The notes beneath the pieces are model-generated. The model was not told the origin of the DNA, searched no databases, and saw only the letters and a list, made by a program, of their open reading frames with translations. A DNA stretch of 64,000 nt, from the NCBI GenBank assembly GCA_963833835.1, contig CAWHZI010000016.1, forward strand, positions 806,001 through 870,000. Reading direction: 5' to 3'. The position numbers were made by a program, and so were the translations under genes. Positions 8,727 through 16,959 of the stretch are shown in pieces. Numbering within the stretch: the first letter of the stretch is position 1; the number at the start of each line of letters is the position of its first letter. The stretch comes from Bog-532 sp963833835. GTDB taxonomy: Bacteria; Actinomycetota; Actinomycetes; Streptosporangiales; Streptosporangiaceae.

Positions 8727-8859
8727 TATTCCCAGCCCACCCGTGGTGAGGCCCGGCCGCAGGGGCGAAAACGCCGATTCGGCCGGGTGAATCACCGTTC
8801 GGTCCGTGTCATAATGCATTGTGCATCCGCACATGCGCCTGACCCAGGAGGACCTAGGG

Positions 8860-9753
8860 ATGGACGTCGGCATCCTGGTGACCATCCGGTCGCTCCTGCC
8901 GAACCTGGCCCCGGTCGAGCGCCGGGTCGCGCAGGCGGTGCTCGACGATCCCGGTGGCGCGGCCCGGCAGTCGATCTCCGAGCTGTCCCGGTGCTGCGGC
9001 ACCTCGGCCACCACCGTGGTGCGGTTCTGCCGCGCGGTCGGGCTGAGCGGCTACCCCGAACTCCGGCTGGCCCTGGCCGCCGCGGTGGCCACCGACGACG
9101 CGGGCGCGGGCGGGGTCGCCACCGGGGACATCGACCCTGGTGACGACGCCGCGCTGATCGCCAAGAAGATCGCCTACGCGGACGCCGCCGCGGTCACCGA
9201 CACCGCGAACCACCTGGATCCGGCCGTAGTTGTCAACGTTGTCAGCGCGCTGGCGGCCGCGAACCGGATCGACATCTACGGGGTCGGGGCCAGCGGCTAC
9301 GTGGGCCTGGACCTGCAGCAGAAGCTGCAGTGCATCGGGCGGCCGGCCTTCGCCTGGCCGGACCCGCACCTGGCCATCACGTCGGCGGCGCTGCGGACCG
9401 AGGGTGACGTGGCCGTGGGCCTGTCGCACACCGGCACCACCGCGGACACCATCGACGCGCTGGGCGAGGCCCGCCGCGGTGGCGCGGTCACCGTGGCCGT
9501 GACCAACTTCCCGTGGTCACCGATTACCGAGGCGGCCGACCACGTCCTGCTCACCGCGGCCCGCGAGACCGCGTTCCGGTCCGGCGCCATGACCAGCCGG
9601 ATCGCCCAGCTCACGGTGATCGACTGCCTGTTCGTGGTGCTGGCCCAGCGGGACCTGCCCGCCACCCAGGCCGCGCTGGAGCGGACCTACGCCGCCGCCC
9701 AGGCCAAACGGACCCGGCGTGGCCGCCGCCCGTCGCCCCCGGCCATGACGTGA
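8860..9753 (+). CDS. MurR/RpiR-family transcriptional regulator
   Basis: A 297-aa regulator: N-terminal HTH_6 domain (residues 1-80, with SISELSRCCGTSATTVVRFCRAVGL split over the recognition helix) and a C-terminal SIS phosphosugar-binding domain (YGVGASGYVGLDLQQKL, SHTGTTADTIDAL). These proteins sense sugar phosphates or amino-sugar phosphates. The ATG at 8860 is preferred over an upstream GTG because a perfect AGGAGG lies 8 nt before it (8846-8851). It stands alone, with no sugar-catabolic gene next to it, so its regulon is elsewhere. Confidence 0.88.
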   Translation: MDVGILVTIRSLLPNLAPVERRVAQAVLDDPGGAARQSISELSRCCGTSATTVVRFCRAVGLSGYPELRLALAAAVATDDAGAGGVATGDIDPGDDAALIAKKIAYADAAAVTDTANHLDPAVVVNVVSALAAANRIDIYGVGASGYVGLDLQQKLQCIGRPAFAWPDPHLAITSAALRTEGDVAVGLSHTGTTADTIDALGEARRGGAVTVAVTNFPWSPITEAADHVLLTAARETAFRSGAMTSRIAQLTVIDCLFVVLAQRDLPATQAALERTYAAAQAKRTRRGRRPSPPAMT

Positions 9754-9833
9754 ATCCGGCCGTAATGTGACGTAAGACCCGCCGGCGCGAAGTTCCCACG
9801 GGCAACGCATGGTCTCGGGTAACGTCGCTTTGC

Positions 9834-11225
9834 GTGACCAGTGCCCCCGCACGTCTGGTGACTAAGCCAACGTCTCCCGAACCATCTGTGCCCGCCGCGC
9901 CGAGAGGCCGGCGGCTGGCGTGGCTCGACGCGATGCGGGGTTTCGCGGCCCTGTGCGTGGTCTTCGACCACATGGGCGGTCTGGTCCTGCAGCGGCTGCA
10001 CAACGACGTTTACACCGTGGTCGACACCGGCCAGTACGGCGTCTTCGTGTTCTTCCTGGTCAGCGGCTACATTATCCCGGCTTCGCTGGAGCGCAGGGGC
10101 AGCGTCCGCGGCTTCTGGGTCGGCCGGGGGTTCCGGCTCTACCCGCTGTACATCCTGGCCATCGTGCTCTCGATCCTGGCCTACAAGACCGGCTACGGCG
10201 CCATCCACGGGGCGCAGAACTCACCCAAGAGCTGGGCCTTCGCCCTGCCGTTCATGATGTCCAACATGCTGAACGGCGCGAACGTGCCCAACGTGATCTG
10301 GACGCTGTCCTTCGAGATGGTGTTCTACCTGCTGCTGACCGCGCTGTTCACCTTCCGGGTGCACCGGTTCAGCGCCGGGTACGCGCTGACCGCGATGATC
10401 GCCGCGGTCGCGCTGGGCGGCCTCCTGCCCGTCTCCGGCCTGAACGACCTGCACGTGCTCGGCCACTGGACCGGCGAGCGCCGGATCGCCCTGCTGGCCG
10501 ACGCCGGGATCTTCATCGGCCTCGCGCTGGCCGTCACCGGCCGCCAGCGGCTCCGTGCGGTGGGCGTGCTCATCGCCGCGGGTACCGGCCTGACCCTGCT
10601 CCTGTTCAACACCAGCTACCCGGGACCCGGCACCGGCCTGGTCATCTTGGGCCTGATGTTCACCGGCACCATGCTGTACCGGGCCGAGCAGGGCCAGATG
10701 GCCTGGAAGCACGCCCTCGCGGTCGCGGGGGCCGTGCTCGTCCTGGCCATCGCGGAAGGCGTGTGGCACGGCCCGGGCTGGGTCCCGGGCAACGTGACCC
10801 AGTGGCGCATCCAGTGGATTTCCTGCCTGGTGCTGGCGGCGGTGACGTTCGCCATCGGGATGGCCCTGCGGCACAAGCGGGTACCCGGTTGGCTGGCCTG
10901 GCTCGGCCTGATCAGCTACTCGGTCTACCTGCTGCACCCGATCATCCTGAACGCCTACCGGTCCGTCCCCACCTTCCACCAGCCGCACCCGTTCCCCATC
11001 CAGGTGCTGCTGGCCGCGGGCATCGTGGCCGTGGTGCTGGCCAGCTCGACGATCACGTACTACTTCGTCGAGTCGCCGATGCAGAAGACCGGGCACAAGC
11101 TGGCCCGCTTCCTGCAGGCCCGGTTCGGCCCGGACACGATCCCGGCCCCCGACGTCATCCCGGCCCCCGACGCGATCCAGGCCGCGGCCACGCCGGTCCC
11201 GGCGGAGGTCCAGACCGGCCGCTAG
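9834..11225 (+). CDS. Acyltransferase 3 (OafA/WecH-like) integral membrane protein
   Basis: A 463-aa polytopic membrane protein with about ten hydrophobic helices and the family N-terminus (LDAMRGFAALCVVFDHMGG), whose His and the following R-x-x-R-L-Y-P-L segment (GRGFRLYPLYI) are characteristic of O-acyl transfer to extracytoplasmic carbohydrate or lipid. The C-terminal tail is cytoplasmic and Pro-rich with two near repeats of IPAPD. A TAACGT -10-like element ends 8 nt before the GTG start and no Shine-Dalgarno sequence is seen, so translation may be leaderless. The acceptor is unknown. Confidence 0.85.
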   Translation: MTSAPARLVTKPTSPEPSVPAAPRGRRLAWLDAMRGFAALCVVFDHMGGLVLQRLHNDVYTVVDTGQYGVFVFFLVSGYIIPASLERRGSVRGFWVGRGFRLYPLYILAIVLSILAYKTGYGAIHGAQNSPKSWAFALPFMMSNMLNGANVPNVIWTLSFEMVFYLLLTALFTFRVHRFSAGYALTAMIAAVALGGLLPVSGLNDLHVLGHWTGERRIALLADAGIFIGLALAVTGRQRLRAVGVLIAAGTGLTLLLFNTSYPGPGTGLVILGLMFTGTMLYRAEQGQMAWKHALAVAGAVLVLAIAEGVWHGPGWVPGNVTQWRIQWISCLVLAAVTFAIGMALRHKRVPGWLAWLGLISYSVYLLHPIILNAYRSVPTFHQPHPFPIQVLLAAGIVAVVLASSTITYYFVESPMQKTGHKLARFLQARFGPDTIPAPDVIPAPDAIQAAATPVPAEVQTGR

Positions 11226-11226
11226 T

Positions 11227-11994
11227 GTGGCGTTTGTGGCAGGGATCACGGGGCCGACGTCGCTGTACCGCAAGGTGGCCGACGATCTGCGCGCCTCGAT
11301 CGTGGCGGGGGAGTACCCGGCGGGGACCCGGCTGCCGTCCGAGAGCGACCTGGCCGAGCGGTACGCGGTGTCCCGGGGCACGATCCGGCAGGCGTTCGCC
11401 GCGCTGCGCGCGGACGGGGTGATCGCCTCCCGGCGCGGCGCCCGGCGGGTCGTGCTGGGCGGGCCTCAGCTGCAGAGCTTCGGCGAGCTGGCCAGCTTTT
11501 CCCGCTGGGCCCACGCCGTCGGCGAGGTGCCCTCGGGCAGGCTCATCGACCTGGCCCGGCGCGAGGCCAAACCGTCGGAGGCGGTGCAGCTCGCGCTGGC
11601 CCCGGGCGCGACGATCTACCATCTGACCCGGGTCCGGCTGCTGTCCGGCCGCCCGGTGATGATCGAGCGCACCGCGTTCCCGGAACGGGTCGGCGCGCTG
11701 GTCGCCGGGATCGACCTGGACCACGAGTCGATCTACGAGCGGCTCGGCCAGCTGGGAGTGATCTTCGCCGACGCGGAGCACGTGATCGACTCGGTCGCCG
11801 CCACCGCCGACGACGCGCGGCTGCTGGGCACCCGGCCCCGGGTCCCGCTGCTGCGCGAGCGGCGGCGCACCACCGACCCGCCCGGCAACCCGGTGGAGTG
11901 GTCCGAAGACCGCTACCTGGGCCGCGAGGTCGCGTTCACCGTGCACAACTCGCAGGCGATCAGCGCGCTGACCCGTCTGCAAGCAGACGGCTGA
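11227..11994 (+). CDS. GntR-family regulator, HutC/UTRA subfamily (proposed regulator of the phosphonate genes)
   Basis: A 255-aa protein: winged HTH at residues 10-75 (RLPSESDLAERYAVSRGTI is the recognition region) and a UTRA ligand-binding domain from about 85 on. The subfamily includes PhnF and other regulators of phosphonate use. It starts 1 bp after the acyltransferase stop without a visible ribosome-binding site, so it may be translationally coupled. Its 3' end overlaps the convergent TmpB-like gene by 35 bp. The operator-like repeats at 13631-13662 and 21926-21940 resemble HutC-type sites. Inference: it controls the flanking phosphonate genes and the importer. That it does so is not shown directly. 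Confidence 0.82.
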   Translation: MAFVAGITGPTSLYRKVADDLRASIVAGEYPAGTRLPSESDLAERYAVSRGTIRQAFAALRADGVIASRRGARRVVLGGPQLQSFGELASFSRWAHAVGEVPSGRLIDLARREAKPSEAVQLALAPGATIYHLTRVRLLSGRPVMIERTAFPERVGALVAGIDLDHESIYERLGQLGVIFADAEHVIDSVAATADDARLLGTRPRVPLLRERRRTTDPPGNPVEWSEDRYLGREVAFTVHNSQAISALTRLQADG

Positions 11995-12520
11995 GCAGCG
12001 GCTGGAAGTGCCCGAACTCCGGGGTGTCCGCGTCCGGGTCCTTGGCTTCCTCGTCCCAGCGCCGCACCGCCACCGCCGCCGCGGCCTGCGGTAGCGCCTC
12101 GAACGCGGCCGCCTCGGCCGGGCTCATCGGGCCGCCCTGGACCGACAGCGTGTAGACGGACGCGGTCGACAGCTTCCCGAAGTAGCCCGGCTCGGCCGTG
12201 CACAGGTAGCGTTTGGCCGCCACGTGCAGCCGGACCGGCTCGGTCACCTCCGGCCCGAACCACTGGGCCAGCCAGGCCGCCCCGGCCTCGCCGTGCCGGT
12301 TGTCCGACCCGGCCATCAGCTCCCGCCCGCTGACCGTGCCGCCGCAGATGTGCCCCACGTCGTGCAGCAGGGCCGCCGCCACCTGCTCGGCCGGCGCGCC
12401 CGCGGCCTGCGCCAGCGCCCCGGCCTGGCGCATGTGCACCGCCACGCTGACGGGTTCGCCCAGGTAGTCCTGGGCCCCCTCGCCCGCGAACAGCTCACCG
12501 ATCACGTCCACCGGATCCAC
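11960..12520 (-). CDS. tmpB: HD-domain mixed-valent di-iron oxygenase, TmpB/PhnZ-like (C-P bond cleaving)
   Basis: A 186-aa protein of the phosphonate-associated HD family. Visible metal ligands: His29, His53-Asp54 (LLHDVGH), His76, His99 and Asp156. Tyr19 and Glu22 (DYLGE) correspond to the substrate-gating residues of PhnZ, and the spacing matches PhnZ almost residue for residue. PhnZ and TmpB oxidatively cleave 1-hydroxy-2-aminoethylphosphonate or its N-trimethyl form to glycine or glycine betaine plus phosphate. The gene follows and overlaps (26 bp) the TmpA-like dioxygenase, which would supply the 1-hydroxy substrate. That partner is of the gamma-butyrobetaine hydroxylase type, so the trimethylated substrate (TmpB role) is favoured over PhnZ. 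Start codon choice is uncertain by a few codons. Confidence 0.78.
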   Translation of the reverse strand: MDPVDVIGELFAGEGAQDYLGEPVSVAVHMRQAGALAQAAGAPAEQVAAALLHDVGHICGGTVSGRELMAGSDNRHGEAGAAWLAQWFGPEVTEPVRLHVAAKRYLCTAEPGYFGKLSTASVYTLSVQGGPMSPAEAAAFEALPQAAAAVAVRRWDEEAKDPDADTPEFGHFQPLLSRLLADGSAR

Positions 12521-13595
12521 CGGCCATCACCCCATTCTCAGCCAGAGCCGTTTCGTTCAGCAGGGCCAGCGTGCCCGCCAGCGCGTCCAGGTCCGCGTAA
12601 CAGCCCTGCAGCAGCCGGTCCCCGGAGCTGGTGAACGCGGTCCGCCCGTGCAGCACCCGGGTGTTGTCGAAGATCAGGCAGTCGCCCGGGGCCAGCCGCA
12701 GGGTCAGGGCCAGTTCCGGCCGGGCCAGCAGGGCCGCCCACCGGCGGTAGGCCACGTAGAACGCCGTGACCTCGCCCGGTGGCCGCCGCAGCGCCTGCAG
12801 GCTGCGGTTGTTGAACCGGATGCCGCGGATACGGCCTTCCGGGCTGAGCTCGATCAGCGGCTGGTAGGCCCGCAGGCCGGCCACGGGGTAGCCGAACGGG
12901 ACCGGGGTGCGGGTCAGCACGCCGAACGAGCGCGGATCCTCCAGCCGCAGCCGGTGGGCGGCCGCGAACCCGTCGACCAGCACGGTGTCCCCGCCGTCGG
13001 CCGCGCTGGCCTGGCAGTGCAGCAACTGGATGGTGGGCACCGGGTCGCGGTACGGGTTGTCGGTGTGCGGGCTGAGGGCCAGCCCGGTGGAGGCCAGGTT
13101 GGCCGGGGTCGCCTCCACCCGGACGTCGAACACCCGCCCGTAGTTCGTCTCCCGTACGTACCCGAACGTCTCCGCCACCGCCGCCACCATGCCCGCCTGA
13201 ACCGGCACCCCGCGCAGCAGCGCGAACCCGTCCGTCAGCACGGCGTCCAGAACCCGGCCCCGAACCACCGGGTCCGACCGGTAGCGCTCCCAGTCCCCGG
13301 CGGGGAACGCCGCGCCGGGACCGGACCACAGGCGCTTGCCATCCTCGGTACGGACGTCCCCGCCCGCGCCGGCCCGCTCGTTCTCGGCCAGCCAGCTCCG
13401 GTCGAAGCGGGACCGGTGCCCGTCCGGCCCGAACGTCACCGTGACCGAGTCCGCGTCCTCCTCGACCGCGGTCACGGCCAGCTCGTCCGGCAGCTCGGTG
13501 ATCTGGAACAGCTTCTGGCCGCTGCCCGGCACCCGGCAGTGCGGGCACGGGCAGTTGTCCCGCAGCCAGATCGCCGGCCACCTCCCCACGTCCAT
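12495..13595 (-). CDS. tmpA: Fe(II)/2-oxoglutarate dioxygenase, gamma-butyrobetaine-hydroxylase family, TmpA-like
   Basis: A 366-aa enzyme. The N-terminal DUF971-type zinc domain has Cys15, Cys17, Cys20 (DNCPCPHC) and His60. The TauD/GBBH catalytic domain has the iron triad His177, Asp179 (SPHTDNPYRDP) and His316 (RVLHGR). Tyr152 and Phe156 (TNYGRVFDV) fall where GBBH has its trimethylammonium cage. The ATG at 13595 is chosen because GGGGAGGG precedes it and the protein then starts as GBBH homologues do. TmpA hydroxylates 2-(trimethylammonio)ethylphosphonate at C1. Coupling to the TmpB-like gene argues for that role over carnitine synthesis. Transcribed from the operator-bearing divergent promoter. 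Confidence 0.8.
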   Translation of the reverse strand: MDVGRWPAIWLRDNCPCPHCRVPGSGQKLFQITELPDELAVTAVEEDADSVTVTFGPDGHRSRFDRSWLAENERAGAGGDVRTEDGKRLWSGPGAAFPAGDWERYRSDPVVRGRVLDAVLTDGFALLRGVPVQAGMVAAVAETFGYVRETNYGRVFDVRVEATPANLASTGLALSPHTDNPYRDPVPTIQLLHCQASAADGGDTVLVDGFAAAHRLRLEDPRSFGVLTRTPVPFGYPVAGLRAYQPLIELSPEGRIRGIRFNNRSLQALRRPPGEVTAFYVAYRRWAALLARPELALTLRLAPGDCLIFDNTRVLHGRTAFTSSGDRLLQGCYADLDALAGTLALLNETALAENGVMAGGSGGRDR

Positions 13596-13630
13596 CCGGC
13601 CCGCCCTCCCCAGTGCCAACCGAAGTAAGT

Positions 13631-13662
13631 TGGCTATACAAGTTTGAACCTGACTATACTAG
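13631..13662. promoter_or_regulatory. Tandem operator in the divergent phosphonate promoter
   Basis: Two copies of a 12-mer, TGGCTATACAAG (13631-13642) and TGACTATACTAG (13651-13662), start exactly 20 bp apart, i.e. two helical turns on the same DNA face. They lie between the tmpA-like start (13595, minus) and the FAD oxidoreductase start (13751, plus) and overlap TATACT/TATAGT hexamers usable as -10 elements in either direction. The core resembles the GT-x-TA-x-AC consensus of HutC-type GntR regulators. A third copy precedes the ABC importer (21926-21937). Confidence 0.65.
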
Positions 13663-13750
13663 GCCATCGACACCGGGCCCCGTTGTCTGAAAGATTCCCC
13701 AGGTCGCTGGCGGCCGGACGTCGAGTGACTGACGACGGGAGGACGCGTAG

Positions 13751-14866
13751 ATGAACGACGCAGGGCGGGTGGTCATCGTCGGCGGCGGGATCCTGGGTAC
13801 GATGCACGCCGTGTCGGCCCGGCAGCGTGGTCATGAGGTCGTCCAGCTGGAACGCGAGGCCGACACCAGGGGCGCCAGCGTCCGCAACTTCGGGCTGGTG
13901 TGGGTGAGCGGCCGGGCGCCGGGCGACGAGCTGGACCTGGCCACCCGCGCCCGCCAGCGCTGGGAGCAGATCGCCGCCGGCGTGCCCGGCGTGGGCTTCC
14001 GGCCCGCCGGGTCGCTGACCCTGGCCGCGGGCGAGGCCGAGCTGAGCCTGATGAAGGCGGCCTGCGCGCTCCCGGACGCGGACCAGCGCGGCTTCGAGCT
14101 GCTGGACCAGGCCGCCGCCCGCGAGGTCAATCCGGCCCTGCGCGGTGAGTTCGCCGGGGCCCTGTGGTGCCGCCGGGACGCGATCGTCGAGCCCCGCGGC
14201 GCGGCCGCGGCGCTGCGGGCCCACCTGGCCGCCTCGCCCGGCTACACCTGGCTCCCCGGTAGGGAGGCGGTCGAGGCCGCCCCGCACGCGGTCCGCGACC
14301 ACACCGGGCGCTGGCACCGCGGCGACCTGGTCGTGGTGTGCTCCGGCGCGGCCTACACCGGGCTGGCCGGCCCGCACCTGGCCGCCTATCCGGTGCCGCC
14401 GCTGCGCCGGGTCCGGCTGCAGATGCTGCAGACCCGCCCGTTCGCGGGCCAGCTGACCACGGCCGTGGCCGACGGCGACTCGATGCGCTACTACCCGGCG
14501 TTCGACCTGCCGGGCCGGGCCGGGCTGCCCCCGCAGCCGCCGGTCGCGGCCCGGACCCGGGCCCAGCTGCTGCTGGTGCAGCGGCGCGACGGCGGCCTGA
14601 CCATCGGTGACACCCACGAGTACGACGAGCCGTTCGGCTTCGACGTGGACGAGGACGCCTACGACCACCTGCGCGGCCGGGCCGAGCAGCTCCTCGGTAC
14701 GCCGCTGCCGCCGACCGGGCGCCGCTGGGCCGGGGTCTACAGCCAGGTCACCACCGACGAGCTGTACCACCGGTCAACGATCGAGCCGGGCGTGGTCCTG
14801 GTCACCGGGCCCGGTGGGCGCGGCATGACCTGCTCGCCCGCCATAGCGGAGGAGACGTTCGCATGA
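13751..14866 (+). CDS. FAD-dependent amine oxidoreductase, phosphonate-associated (TIGR03364-like)
   Basis: A 371-aa DAO/glycine-oxidase-type flavoprotein: N-terminal dinucleotide fold (VVIVGGGILGT), Arg/Asn-rich FAD loop (ASVRNFGLVW) and the C-terminal FAD motif (VLVTGPGGRGMT). Members of this clade occur next to PhnX-like hydrolases, as here, where the next gene overlaps by ATGA. The family is thought to deaminate or dealkylate an aminoethylphosphonate-type amine to an aldehyde. Inference: N-methylated aminoethylphosphonate is oxidised to phosphonoacetaldehyde plus methylamine. It is transcribed divergently from tmpA/tmpB from the operator region. Confidence 0.75.
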   Translation: MNDAGRVVIVGGGILGTMHAVSARQRGHEVVQLEREADTRGASVRNFGLVWVSGRAPGDELDLATRARQRWEQIAAGVPGVGFRPAGSLTLAAGEAELSLMKAACALPDADQRGFELLDQAAAREVNPALRGEFAGALWCRRDAIVEPRGAAAALRAHLAASPGYTWLPGREAVEAAPHAVRDHTGRWHRGDLVVVCSGAAYTGLAGPHLAAYPVPPLRRVRLQMLQTRPFAGQLTTAVADGDSMRYYPAFDLPGRAGLPPQPPVAARTRAQLLLVQRRDGGLTIGDTHEYDEPFGFDVDEDAYDHLRGRAEQLLGTPLPPTGRRWAGVYSQVTTDELYHRSTIEPGVVLVTGPGGRGMTCSPAIAEETFA

Positions 14867-15528
14867 CCTTCACCATCGCCTGCCTGGACATGGCCGGCAC
14901 CACCGTCGGCGACGACGGCGTGGTGCTGGACGCCTTCGCGGCCGCCATCAGCCACCGGGGTCTGTCCGCCGACGGCTACGAGCGGGCCATGAAGGACGTC
15001 CGGGCCACCATGGGCCAGTCCAAGATCGAGGTCTTCCGCCGCATCCTCGGCGACGAGGACACGGCCCGTCAGGCCAATCAGGCCTTCGAGCAGCACTACG
15101 AGCAGGCGGTCCGGGCCGGGCAGGTGGCCCCGCTGCCCGGCGCGGCCCAGACGCTGGCCGCGCTGCGGGCGGCCGGGCTCAAGGTCTGCCTGCTGACCGG
15201 GTTCTCGCCGTCGACCCGGGACGCCCTGCTCGACGCGCTGGACTGGCGGCCGCTGATCGACCTGGCCCTGTCGCCCGCGGATGCGGGCCGGGGCCGCCCG
15301 TGGCCGGACCTGCCGCTCACCGCGCTGCTCCGCCTGGGCGGCGCCGACGTCCGCGAGCTGGCCGTGGCCGGCGACACCCGCAGCGACGTCGAGTCCGGCC
15401 TGCGGGCGGGCGCGGGCCTGGTGGCCGGCGTCTTGACCGGCGGCACACCCCGCGAGGAGCTGGCCGCCGCCGGCGCCACCCACGTCCTGGACAGCGTGAC
15501 CGAGCTGCCCGCCCTGGTTGCGCCTTAG
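14863..15528 (+). CDS. PhnX-like HAD hydrolase (phosphonoacetaldehyde hydrolase-like)
   Basis: A 221-aa HAD protein with the phosphonatase signature instead of the usual DxD: CLDMAGTT (nucleophile Asp9). The cap-domain lysine that forms the Schiff base in PhnX appears conserved as Lys54 in TMGQSKIEVF, and an Arg (GRGRPWPD) stands where typical HADs have Lys. GDTRSDV is motif IV. PhnX cleaves phosphonoacetaldehyde to acetaldehyde and phosphate. Translation is coupled to the FAD oxidoreductase (ATGA overlap, GGAGGAG upstream), and its 3' end overlaps the convergent reductase gene by 4 bp. It is likely the C-P cleaving step of a second branch. Confidence 0.78.
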   Translation: MTFTIACLDMAGTTVGDDGVVLDAFAAAISHRGLSADGYERAMKDVRATMGQSKIEVFRRILGDEDTARQANQAFEQHYEQAVRAGQVAPLPGAAQTLAALRAAGLKVCLLTGFSPSTRDALLDALDWRPLIDLALSPADAGRGRPWPDLPLTALLRLGGADVRELAVAGDTRSDVESGLRAGAGLVAGVLTGGTPREELAAAGATHVLDSVTELPALVAP

Positions 15529-16259
15529 CCGGTCGGCCCGAACCGTTCCACCTTTATCCGGTCGGCCGGCAGTCCCGCCTGCTCCAGCACCGTGGTGGCC
15601 CCGTCCGCGAACCGGGCTGACCCGCACACGAACCCGGTGGCCGCCGGGTCCAGCCCGGCCAGGTCGGCCGGGGCCAGCCGCCCGGCCCGACGGGGCCAGC
15701 CGGGGGGAGTGGCCCGGGTGTACACCACCGTGGTCTGCGGCCCGGGCAGCTCGCCCGGGTAGTAGAGGTCGTCCGGCAGGCGCACGGACACCACGAGCCG
15801 CAGCAGCCCGGCCCGGCCCTCCTGGCGGGCCAGCCGGAGCATCGCCATCAGCGGCACGATGCCGGAGCCGCCGCCGAGCAGGACGGCCGGGGTATCGCCC
15901 CGCCAGACGAACCAGCCGCCGATCGGCCCGCGCACCTCAAGCTTGTCCCCGACCATCACCACGTCGTGCAGGAACGAGGAGACCTCACCCTCCGGCAGCC
16001 GCTCCACGGTCAGCTCGATCGAAGCCGAGGCGCCCGGGCCGTCCGGGGCCGAAGCCACCGAGTACGACCGCTGGGCCACGTACCCGTCCGGCGCGGTCAG
16101 CCGGATGAGGAAGTGCTGCCCGGCCAGGTAGGGCTCCGGGGTCGGAAGTTCCAGCCGGAACGTCTTGGCCGTCGACGTCTCGCGCCGGATCTCGGTCACC
16201 TGGGCCATCTGCCACGGCCCGGGCCGCGGGAACGCCCCGCCCGCGCTCAGCTCGGTCAC
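15525..16259 (-). CDS. FAD/NAD(P)-binding oxidoreductase (ferredoxin-reductase type)
   Basis: A 244-aa FNR-family reductase: an FAD domain with RSYSVASAP, a nucleotide domain with LLGGGSGIVPLMAML, and the C-terminal CGSARFADG motif. There is no fused [2Fe-2S] domain. The GTG at 16259 has GGGAGACTGACC upstream and starts 2 bp after the stop of the sulfite-oxidase-like gene. The two are a common actinobacterial pair, the reductase probably passing electrons to or from the molybdoprotein through a carrier. It lies inside the phosphonate island but on the opposite strand, so a role there is possible and unsupported. Confidence 0.82.
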   Translation of the reverse strand: MTELSAGGAFPRPGPWQMAQVTEIRRETSTAKTFRLELPTPEPYLAGQHFLIRLTAPDGYVAQRSYSVASAPDGPGASASIELTVERLPEGEVSSFLHDVVMVGDKLEVRGPIGGWFVWRGDTPAVLLGGGSGIVPLMAMLRLARQEGRAGLLRLVVSVRLPDDLYYPGELPGPQTTVVYTRATPPGWPRRAGRLAPADLAGLDPAATGFVCGSARFADGATTVLEQAGLPADRIKVERFGPTG

Positions 16260-16261
16260 GG

Positions 16262-16864
16262 TCAGTCTCCCTGGTAGCGCTGTTCTTTCCACGGGTCGCC
16301 GCGGTCGTGGTAGCCGTTCTGCTCCCAGAACCCGGGCTCGTCGTGGTCCAGCAGTCTCAGCCCGGACACCCACTTGGCGCTCTTCCAGAAGTACAGGTGC
16401 GGCACCAGCAGCCGGGCCGGACCGCCGTGGTCGCGAGCCAGCGGCTGCCCGTCGTACTCCCACACCACCCAGGCCTGCCCGTTGGTCACGTCGGCCAGCG
16501 GCAGGTTCGTGGTGTACCCGGTGGTCGAGCTGGCCAGCACGTAGCTGGCCGACGGCAGCGGCTGGGCCGCCTCCAGCAGCGTGTCCACCGAGACCCCGCG
16601 GAACCGCACCCCCAGCTTGGACCAGGTGGTGACGCAGTGGATGTCGCCCATGAACTCGGACTTCGGCAGCGCCATGATCTCGGCCCAGGTCCAGGTGACC
16701 GGCTTCTCGACCAGGCCCTCGATCTCGAACGTCCACTTATCGGTGGACAGATTGGGCGTGGCTTCGGCCGTCAGGACCGGCCAGTCCGTTCCGGCGTCGT
16801 ACTGCCCGGGCGGCAGCCGCGGATCGCGCGCCCGCCGCCCTTTGAATCCCCTCGTAAAGCCCAT
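16262..16864 (-). CDS. Sulfite-oxidase-like molybdopterin oxidoreductase
   Basis: A 200-aa cytoplasmic relative of YedY/MsrP: GDIHCVTTWS supplies the Cys ligand to molybdenum, and HGGPARLLVPHLYFWKSAKW is the conserved pterin-binding stretch. No signal peptide, and no C-terminal dimerisation domain as in true sulfite oxidases. The ORF covers only the molybdopterin domain, as usual for this family. It forms an operon with the downstream reductase. Substrate unknown: sulfoxides, or other S/N-oxides, are candidates by family. Confidence 0.85.
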   Translation of the reverse strand: MGFTRGFKGRRARDPRLPPGQYDAGTDWPVLTAEATPNLSTDKWTFEIEGLVEKPVTWTWAEIMALPKSEFMGDIHCVTTWSKLGVRFRGVSVDTLLEAAQPLPSASYVLASSTTGYTTNLPLADVTNGQAWVVWEYDGQPLARDHGGPARLLVPHLYFWKSAKWVSGLRLLDHDEPGFWEQNGYHDRGDPWKEQRYQGD

Positions 16865-16959
16865 GCGGGCATGATCTCATCCGTGTCCAGTCGGCCGCAT
16901 CCCCACCTGGCCCAGGCCGCCCGCACCGCCCGGCCACCTCCCTGTGCCAAGCTGAGCTC

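Noticed and set aside
15525..16864. Sulfite-oxidase-like protein and reductase as part of the phosphonate pathway
   Set aside because: They are a common stand-alone pair, on the opposite strand to the FAD/HAD genes, and have no copy of the 12-bp operator.
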